The translations under genes were made by a program, and so were the position numbers. 34,710 nucleotides of DNA from Caldifarciminota bacterium. GTDB lineage: Bacteria; Hydrothermota; Tepidihabitantia; Tepidihabitantales; Tepidihabitantaceae. Numbering within the stretch: the stretch's first letter is position 1; every line of letters begins with the position of its first letter. Positions 21,543 to 30,500 of this stretch are shown piece after piece. The DNA is taken from assembly GCA_026397595.1 (NCBI GenBank), contig JAPLUO010000454.1:1-34710 (forward strand). The letters are read 5' to 3'. The notes under the pieces were generated by a model that ran no database searches, was not told the origin of the DNA, and saw nothing but the letters and a program-made list of their open reading frames with translations.

Positions 21543-23285
21543 ATGCGTCAAATGCGAGATGAACGGCAACAGAAGTGTCAAGTGAGACCGGCGGCCACGT
21601 GCGTTGCCCTTGCTTGGCTGTGCATGGTGGTTCTGATGAGCGGGCCGAGGTGCGCGTCCACCGGGTGTAGCGTTTGGAACGGTTCAACGGAGCGTTACTG
21701 GGTGGCTCGACACCTGACGGTCGGTACCTTCCGCGAAGACGCTCTCTCCTGCAGCCTGCGCGTGAACCCGTCATATGTCCAGTCGGGTAGCTGCACATGG
21801 TACAATCAGCTTACATTGAAAGGGTTCGGATCGAGCGGGACCTTCGTCTTCGGCGGAGTCGGCTCGTCAGAGACCTTCGTTCCACGCTCGGACAGCCAGG
21901 CGGAGCACCACGGAATAAACTGGAACGCCTCTTGGGACAGCCAGATTCCGACCGACAGCTACGAGATATCGGGATGCATAATCCGCCACAACAACTCCAC
22001 GTTGGTAGATTCGCCGTTCTCTATCGAGGCAGAACCGAACGTTAGGTCGTTGGTTGTGCGGTCAAACTTCGGGTTCAGGCTGCTGCCGTACTATGGCGAC
22101 CAGCGATACGGGAACTCGACGGAGACTCTCGGTTTTCAACGTAGCTACTCCCTTTGCGTCCAGGCCAAGAGCTTAGAGGATACAACCAAGGACTGGGGTC
22201 TTGACGGAGTGGAAATCCAGTGGCATCCTAAGCCAGGATGCAACGAGACCATCGTGTCGTCTATGGCCAGCACGAGAGAACTCAGGTACGATAGCGTGGA
22301 AGGAGTCGGAGGTTTGTCCGAGTGTACGGTGAAGCTCCCGTCATCCTGCGGGATCGAGACGGAAGATACGATTATCGCCAGCGCGTCGGGGTCTGCCGAC
22401 GCCAAGTTCGCCGTCATTCGCATACCGGATGCTGACATGGACGACGACCCGGTCTTGCCCGGTGCCCCTGACAGCCTGCACGAATGGTATCCGTATACGA
22501 CACAGCCTTACCTCGGAGACGGCCTGTGGGGCACTGGAGATCTCGGGTCACCGGACGGCAAGGACGTCGTCCTGGAGGTGGACTACTGCTGGCCCGACCT
22601 CGGCGCTAACGACGGCGAGGCGCGGCAGAGGCTGGACTCAGCACTCACAAAGGTCCAGGACATCTTCTACACGACCGGCGGCATCAACGTGTACTACGAC
22701 TTGGACGAAAAGCTGGAACTCTCAGATGTCCCGAGAGGGATGGGGGACACAACAGCCATGCGTGTCCTCAAGGAACACCGGAACTGGGGAGGTAGAGGGG
22801 ATGCATTTCAACAGGGGTGTCTGCATCTAATAGTTGGCGGAACGGACGACAATCCGAAGGACATGGCCATGACCGAGTACGCGTATGTCGTGCACAGGGG
22901 CATGTATTACGGAAGCACGGGACTCTCGCCCGATGGGCAGAACGATCAATTGAAGGAAGTGGGCTGCTTCGCCTTTCCAGTAGCGTTCGACTCCCGCTTG
23001 ACCTGGGGCCAGATAGGCAGCGGCGTCGGAATGACGAAAGAGGCCTATCTCGCGCTAGCCATAGCCCACGAGGTCGGTCACGCGCTCGGACTCACTCATC
23101 CGCAGGACGGAGAATGGTCGAGCGTCATGTCACCCGGGTTCGGGGCATTCAGGGACTACACCTACTACGCGCAATTCAAGAATCCCCCTCCTGACGAGGT
23201 GAGCCAGCACTGGCAGATAAACGCGCGCAAGCTGCTCGGTCGGGATGGTTGTGAGATACGTGGGAATCGCTGGATATACCAATAG
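21543..23285 (+). CDS. Secreted metzincin-type zinc metalloprotease
   Basis: The 580-aa product has a signal sequence (about 18-40, ending near RCAS). The C-terminal third carries AHEVGHALGLTH, an exact HExxHxxGxxH metzincin zinc site (near residue 510). It is followed by SSVMSPG, the Met-turn expected about 15-20 residues later. The N-terminal 300 residues are Cys-containing, beta-rich and unrecognised, perhaps binding or prodomains. No T9SS sorting domain is seen at the C-terminus. A GGAGG site lies 6 nt before the ATG. The next gene starts 12 nt after the stop, so the protease is co-transcribed with the giant surface protein and may process it (inference). Confidence 0.88.
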   Translation: MRQMRDERQQKCQVRPAATCVALAWLCMVVLMSGPRCASTGCSVWNGSTERYWVARHLTVGTFREDALSCSLRVNPSYVQSGSCTWYNQLTLKGFGSSGTFVFGGVGSSETFVPRSDSQAEHHGINWNASWDSQIPTDSYEISGCIIRHNNSTLVDSPFSIEAEPNVRSLVVRSNFGFRLLPYYGDQRYGNSTETLGFQRSYSLCVQAKSLEDTTKDWGLDGVEIQWHPKPGCNETIVSSMASTRELRYDSVEGVGGLSECTVKLPSSCGIETEDTIIASASGSADAKFAVIRIPDADMDDDPVLPGAPDSLHEWYPYTTQPYLGDGLWGTGDLGSPDGKDVVLEVDYCWPDLGANDGEARQRLDSALTKVQDIFYTTGGINVYYDLDEKLELSDVPRGMGDTTAMRVLKEHRNWGGRGDAFQQGCLHLIVGGTDDNPKDMAMTEYAYVVHRGMYYGSTGLSPDGQNDQLKEVGCFAFPVAFDSRLTWGQIGSGVGMTKEAYLALAIAHEVGHALGLTHPQDGEWSSVMSPGFGAFRDYTYYAQFKNPPPDEVSQHWQINARKLLGRDGCEIRGNRWIYQ

Positions 23286-23297
23286 GACCAGGAGAAT

Positions 23298-24521
23298 ATG
23301 ACTATGAAGCCTTCGAGATTGGTCTTTGTGACACTGATGTTCGCAGCAGCAGCAACCGCGGCAAGCCTGCTACAGGCAGTCAACAAAAGCCTGCCCATGA
23401 CCACCGCAGCCGTTGATATCAGGTGTCCTATCGGGAGCGTCTGCGATGATGGGGCGGTATGGCTCTGCTGGTGGCAGAAGTACCCGGACAGTTGGTTCGG
23501 CAGCTCGGTACGGTCCGACATTGGCATCTTCTGCAGGCTGTTCGACAAGAATGGGCGCGATATGGTGCGACCCATGCGCATCGTTGCGCCGCGCGGGCCA
23601 GGAGACGCGATGACCGGGCAGAATCCATCTCCCTTCTTCGCCTGCGCGACGCCGGATGGCGGGTTCGTCGTTTTCATGAGCGACTTCTTTCCAGACCCTC
23701 GACCAAGAGACACCGGGTTTGCGGGTGTGGTCACCTCGACTGGCGAACACGGCAAACACCGTACCCGGGTCGTATCCGTGTCCCGCAGGGGGCGCATTAG
23801 CTCTGTCCTGCTGAATTCCTCAGCAGGAGGTAGTAGCTGGATCAAGGTCGCATTCGGTTCAGATGGCGTGATGCACTGCTTCACCAACGACCTCCAAGAC
23901 CATGCCAGTTACGCGCGACTCGCTTTGAGGGACGGGCGTCTCTCGATACTGGATACCGTCCGCCTCGACTTCCCGGTTCCGGGCATGACGCGCCTGGTGT
24001 CCTGGGTGCATGACGACAACATCAGGGTCGCCATCCGAATACTCGGGCGGGATACGCTCTTGGTAGTTCATGCCGGCAAGACGCGCGATTTTGACCACAC
24101 CCTATGGGAGTCAGCCCCAAGTGGATTGATGACTTCATATCGGCTCAGGCTCCCTGAACTGGCCCTGATCGATTCCGCATCCGGAACAGACTCCACTTTG
24201 GCCGGTGTCTCGAGTGTCGGCGTATTTCACCGGCGAGCCTCTCTGGTCGAGACAAAGCGCGGTTTCCTCTTCTATCTGCCCTACCCGCAGGGGATGCGCT
24301 CCTTCGGCCTCGACACTGTGGGGAAGCCCGTTTTGGGCGCGAGGAATGAGAACTCAGTGCGTTCGCCACGGACTCTGGGTGCAACCGGCACGCAGTTCAT
24401 CGAATTCGCCAACAGGGGCTATGGCCCACCATGGTCCATGGAGTGGTTTGGCCTGGACTCTGCCGGAAACACCTACTGTGAGGTACAGCGGTCTGACTCA
24501 GTTCCGGGCAGGATACGCTAG
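23298..24521 (+). CDS. Secreted protein of unknown function
   Basis: The 407-aa product has a clear signal peptide (MKPSRLVFVTLMFAAAATAA, about 3-22). The mature part has repeated strand-turn patterns (GGFVVFMSDF, GVMHCFTND, GFLFYLPYP and a final GLDSAGNTYCEV), suggesting a beta-propeller. I cannot assign a family. AGGAGA lies 4 nt before the ATG. It sits between the metzincin and the giant protein with 10-12-bp gaps, so the three form one operon. Confidence 0.75.
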   Translation: MTMKPSRLVFVTLMFAAAATAASLLQAVNKSLPMTTAAVDIRCPIGSVCDDGAVWLCWWQKYPDSWFGSSVRSDIGIFCRLFDKNGRDMVRPMRIVAPRGPGDAMTGQNPSPFFACATPDGGFVVFMSDFFPDPRPRDTGFAGVVTSTGEHGKHRTRVVSVSRRGRISSVLLNSSAGGSSWIKVAFGSDGVMHCFTNDLQDHASYARLALRDGRLSILDTVRLDFPVPGMTRLVSWVHDDNIRVAIRILGRDTLLVVHAGKTRDFDHTLWESAPSGLMTSYRLRLPELALIDSASGTDSTLAGVSSVGVFHRRASLVETKRGFLFYLPYPQGMRSFGLDTVGKPVLGARNENSVRSPRTLGATGTQFIEFANRGYGPPWSMEWFGLDSAGNTYCEVQRSDSVPGRIR

Positions 24522-24531
24522 GGAGGTCTAC

Positions 24532-27500
24532 ATGAAACGAATGAGACGCGCGACCCTCTTCGCATGGCTCGCTTGCTTCTCAGTTCTCCAAGCCAAGCTG
24601 GTCCCGATTCCATGTCTCACTGCCCCCCCCATTCAGCGGCTCACGAGGTCGGAAGCCAAGGAACACTGGGGTCAGGACCCGTTCGGGAATTGCCACGGAG
24701 TCGACATGATGCCATTGCCAAGGCTCGCGACGGGTGACTCCATGCCGATTGCCTTTGTCGTCACGGACCCAGGCCGGGAACAACTCAAGTACGGTATGTG
24801 CTACGAGGCGGGCGAAGAACGATGGATGGACTCGCCGGGCGAATGTGGACAGGTCGGGTTTCAAGGCGACAGCCTGTTCTACGTTCGCGGCGTGTCTATT
24901 GACACGTTCATGTACGAGCAGAGTTCGACGAAGCTATATGCCTACGTTGCCTCCAGAAACTCTCTCAGGATTCAGAGGTTCAGATTCGACGTCACGGCAC
25001 ACACGCTTTCCTACCTCAATGATATCTACTCCACGAATGTGGGCAGAATCGACGATGTCTGCTGCGCTAGAGCGCCGGATGGGGTCTCCTCCGGCGCGTA
25101 CGTCGCGGTGGTGAATTCGTGCACGTCAGTGCTTACTATCCTGGGCGTGAGCAAGACCAACATGAGTGTCACGACTCTGGCGGAGGTCGGGGAACCCGGC
25201 GGAGGGGACAACCAGTTCAGTCAGCCCGAGGGTGTTTGGATAGTCAAGAACATCGACCCCCAGAACGGATACTACGACATCTACGTTGCTGACAGGGGAA
25301 ACTCCCGGGTTGCCCATTTGCACTTTGACCCGGAACACAATCAACTGAGCTGGCAAACGGCGCTCGTGGTCCCGGGCGCGGATTTTGTGGACGTAACTGC
25401 AAACGCGTCGGGGTATGTCTATGCCGTAGACTATTCCGGTGGTAGGCTCGTCGTTTTCGCCCCGGACCTGGCCGAGGTCGCATATGACTACTATGGGTCC
25501 GGTTTCGACCATCCGGTCGAAGCGTCCGTCTACAAGGACGAGTTGGTGGTTACTGAGTGGTGGAGCGACAATGCCGGGATACAGTATTTTCGAATCGTAC
25601 CCGAGATTCAGGACCTTAGGGGCAGCGGCATGTTCGACGCGACGATAGACTCGAGCTTCTGCAAGTTCAACCTCTCGGAGCTTCCGGGATACGTCACAGT
25701 CTCCATCAAGACTGACCCGGAGAGAGTGTTGCTGCAAGACTCGCTTGTGTACCCTGGAGACACGGTCACGGTGTGGTGGGACGGGCGGGATACTCAGGGC
25801 CATCTGGCGATACCCGATGTCTACCAGTTCAGGGTAAGTGTGGAGTTCAGACAAGGCAATCAGGATTCCTTACTCACGGAGGTCAAGTACCTGCCCGACA
25901 CCGTTAAGGGGACTACGCTTTCGTCCGGTGTGTATGCCAGCGCCACATGGGACACGTTGCACGAGCCGTACGTGCTGTCTGGGCACGACTTCAACATCAA
26001 TGGCGGTTCCCACAGCGCTACTTTGACGATACAGCCGGGTGTGCGGGTGATGTTCCACGATTCAGTGGTCAGCCGGACCATCTACGTGCATACTGATGAC
26101 CGGATTGAAGCCCTCGGCACTGCCCAGAAGCCGGTCTACTTCATGCTACATCGCACGATGGCTGAAGGGTTCAATCCTGCCAAGCGCGGCTGGTGGGGTG
26201 GCATCCACTTCTATTCTGGCTCGAACGGCGCGAAGTTCAACAACTGCGCATTTGAGAACGGCGGCTACAACGTGGTCTATTCGAGCACTCCAAACTCGGG
26301 GGTCCTCGTGGACTTCGACAGTTGTCAATTCCGAGGGGCCTGTGGTCGTGCCATCCAAGTGGATTCAGATAGCGCCCGCGAGCGTATTGACATCGATAAT
26401 TGTCATTTCGAGTACTGCGCTGACTATCCGATATTTACCTTGAGAGCCCCGGCCGTCGCGGACGTGTCCGCCACCTGCACATTCGAGAACAACGGTGCCA
26501 ACAACCAGTTCAACGCCATACGGGTGTATGCCGGTACCGGCGATGGGGCTATAGCCAGTAGCTGCACATGGCGCAACTGCGGAACCGGATTTTTCTACCT
26601 GATCATGGAACACGACCTTACTGTCATGTCCTCTACCGGTGGCAATCCAGTGCTCACCATCGAACCTGGTGTAACCATCCGGCTGAGAGGGGATTGCGGC
26701 ATCCAGGTTGGGTCGTTGACCCAGGGTGGCGCGATTGTCGCCCTCGGCCAGGCGAGCGCCCCGATAACCTTTAGGGGCGCAGATAGTGTATGGAACGGGA
26801 TGGAGCTGGCGAAGTGCGCTGGTGCGTGTTCGCTTCGCTATTGCGTGTTCAGAGAGGGCGTGCAGAAGCAGCGGGCGACGTACCACTCATTCCAATACTA
26901 CCCGATGCTCTGGTGCCACGAGAACCAAGCGTCGCCCTGGATATACAGGTGTAAGTTCCTCGATGCGGAGAGGGACATACCGAACCAGTACGGCACGGGC
27001 ATTTGTATAAAGAAAGCCACGCCACACATTGAAGGCTGCAAGTTCCACAACAACGATGCCGGCATAATCGGCGAGTTCAGCGGCGGGCGGTCTTGTGAGG
27101 TCGACTATTGCCAGATCGACAGCGGAGGAGAGGGGTACCGCATCCTCGGCGTCGCCCATGGGGCGCTGCCCAAAATCCAATACTCGAACATATTCCAGAA
27201 TGACTATGGTGCGATCAACTACGACGGTGACGCCTATCTGAACGCACAGCACAACTGGTGGGGGCCAGACAACCAGACCCGCCCGGGCTGGCCGGGCAAC
27301 GGCAACAACGACGTGTATGGTGGTTACGTCTCGTATGATCCGGCGGAGTCACTCTCCTACCCGATGTGGTGCACTGACGTGCAGGTCTGTTCTATCATCC
27401 GACCTTCGGTATTCACGGCGCCGGATACCCTGGCGCCCATGGGGACAGCCCGCAACAACTTCGAAGAGCAGGTCATTCTGACTGCGACGATGCGCATCGG

Positions 27501-30500
27501 AAGCGTGTACGCGGATACCGTGTTGGATACCCTCGCCGCGTATGCAACCGATTCAATCGTGTTCGACACGGTCGCACTCGACACCGGGACGTACACGGTG
27601 GTGTTCAAGGTTTCTATGGCCGGGGATGAGATACCGGCGAACGATTCGATAGTGCAGACAGTGCACGTGCGTGAGGAACGGGACGTGGCCGCAGACGCGG
27701 TCCTGTCGCCGCCGGATTGGATACTGAGCGACACCACCGTAGTCGACACTCCCGTAGGCGTGGTCCACAACTACTATCACTCGACTCTTGAGTTCCCCGT
27801 CACGTTCACCATCGGCGAGAACTACACGCGGACCGAGACCTGTAGCGTCGATTCAGGGCAGACTGATACCCTGTGGTTCCCTCCGTGTACGCTGGCCGTC
27901 GGTCACTATTCGGCGGTCTTCTACACCGACTGCGAGAAGGATACTAACCGTCACAACGACACGATCAGCTACACGGTTGCCGTGCGAGAGTCGATTGACG
28001 CGGCTGCCGCCTACATCATCGAGCCGGCGGAAAGCCTGTACACGGTTGAAGATACGCTTGATTTTGCCGTCAGAGTCGCAAACAACGGAAACGTGGCATT
28101 ATTGCTGCCGGTCAATCTGTATGTCGACAATGACATCATTCAGACGGTGTCCGTCAACGTCGACGCCCACGATTCGGCCACGGCCTCGTTCGACAGCCGG
28201 ACTCTGGTTTCCGGGCAGCGTTGGCTCAAGTATGAGGTGGACCTGGATGGCGATGATAATCCAGCCAACGATACTGTTGCCAAGGGCATCACCGTCAAGG
28301 CTGGAGATTTCTGGGTCGAGCAGCCCGCGCCGGAGGAGTCCGTCGCACGGCTGTGCTGGGATGGCGATCAGCACGTCTACGCCGCGGCCCGGAACGAGCT
28401 GGCGATAGAGCGGTTTGACATGGCGACCAGGACGTGGACGTCGCTGGCCTGTCCGCCGTTCGGAGGTCCGGTGTCCGGCATCACCGCGCTGGACGGCCAA
28501 ATCTATGCGCTGGGCGTGCCCGGCGCCGGCCTGTCGACGACCAGGCGCGGACCCGCCCCTGCTGCGCAACCGTTTTCGCCCGCCCGTGCCGTTGGAACGC
28601 AGAGCCCGAGTGGTCCCAGACTCGACCAAGAGCCTAGCCTTTACCGGTACGAGGCTGACGGCGACTCATGGGTCTTTGTCACCGGCTGCCCGTGCGCAGC
28701 CACGTTGGGTCAGGGTGCCGCGCTCGTGGGCGACGATACGACCAAGCTTTACCTGCTCGACGGTACGAGCAGCCGGCTCTACTCCTACCATATCGAGGCC
28801 GATGTCTGGGACTCCGTGCAGACACCGGTGCTGTTCAACTACCGCGGTGCGGCCGACTGGGGCCGCGGCGGGCTGTATGCGCTGTCCGATTCGCTGAACC
28901 TCTGGAGATACGCGCCCGGCGGCGGCTGGTGGCCGGTCTCATCGCCGGGCGGCCCGGGACTACTACCAAGACTGCCGAGTTACGACCCGGCTATTTGCTG
29001 CGACCCGGTGCTGGATCGGCTGTTCACGTTCTACTTCGGCTCTCTGGGCGGAATCACGAACGGAATGGGCTTCCGCGAGCGCTCCAATCAGTATGGTGGG
29101 GCCTGGATGCTTCGGGCCGGGCTTAGTAGCGAAACTACTGAAGTGTCACTTTGCTTCGGTTCGACTCAGGCCTACTGTCTGGACGGACGAGGGGGCTTCT
29201 GGCGCTACCGGCCGGCACCGTTGTTTGATGCCGCGGCGGTCACAGTGGTCGTGCCCGACACCGTGCCGCGAGAGAGCTCATTTGTGCCAAAGGGCGTGAT
29301 TCAGAATGGATGGAATGATTCGCTGCAGATCGACGCGCATCTGTCAATGGGCGCTTACCATGATGTCCAGACCGTGATTGTGCCACCGCAGACCTGGGAC
29401 ACCGTCGAGTTCGCACCAGAATCTCTGCAGCCCGGCATCTACCAGGAGACGCTGCGAACAACGTTGATCGGCGATAACTATCCGTTCAATGACACGGCGC
29501 GAAGGAATCTGACTGTTCGCTATCGTCGCGACGCGGCCGCAGTCGAGATAGTAGTCCCTCGGGACTGGGTGCCGGCTGAGAGCCTGATTCACCCGGTCGG
29601 GGTGATCGAGAACCGACTAGATGACACGATGTCGATCTGGGCCTACATGACTATCGGCTCGCAGTACGCCGACTCGGAGCTGGTAACGTTGGCCGCCCTG
29701 AGCGACAGCGAAGTCGAATTCGATACCCTCCGGCTGCCGGTCGGTGAGTATGAAGCGGAGTTGCGGGTCAGCGTTGCGGGCGACGAAGTGCCGGAGAACG
29801 ACCACATGTTCGGCGAGGTCGAGGCAAAGGCGGGCGACTACTGGTGGCCCCTGGCTCCTTCCCTGGCATCAGCGCCGCTTCTCGTGGCCGGCGGGCCGGA
29901 ACGAATCTATGCCTTTGACAAGCAGAGCGCTGAGTTCGACCGGTACGGCATCACTTCTTCTGATTGGGACAGCATTGGGGTGACTGGCTACAACGCGCAG
30001 ATATCTGCGTGTCGCCACGGCCAGAACCTCTATGTTCTTGGCAAGTTGTCGGGGACGGGTCCGTATGCCGTCATCACTTGCGACACAGCCAACTTCGTGT
30101 GGCACTCGTTTGGAGGCCCACTGCCCCCCTTGAAGGTGACAGATTACTCCCGGCTCGCGGTCTCCAGCAATGGCACGGTGTACCTGCTGGCTCGTGCACA
30201 ATCGGGCCCCGGAATCTGCTTCTGGAGGTCCAACGGCGGAATACTTTGGGCGTCCCAGCAAGTCCTCGCCGAGACGCTAAGCAGTCGCGCCTCGGTTGCC
30301 TATGACGGCGCGGACCATATCTACCTGCTCACCGGGTCAATGGGACGGTTGTACAAGTATGGCCTCACCCAAAACCAGTGGGACACTGCTCTTACATCGC
30401 TGCAACTGGCTGCTCCAACCACCAGCGCGTTGACGTGCGATTCCGCGCGGCAGCGGCTGTATGCGTTCTGGGCTAGTCCGAACGCGCTGGGCAGCTTCTG

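Noticed and set aside
24205-24531. Upstream start for the giant ORF given in the track
   Set aside because: It would overlap the preceding gene by over 300 bp. A ribosome site and signal peptide begin at 24532.
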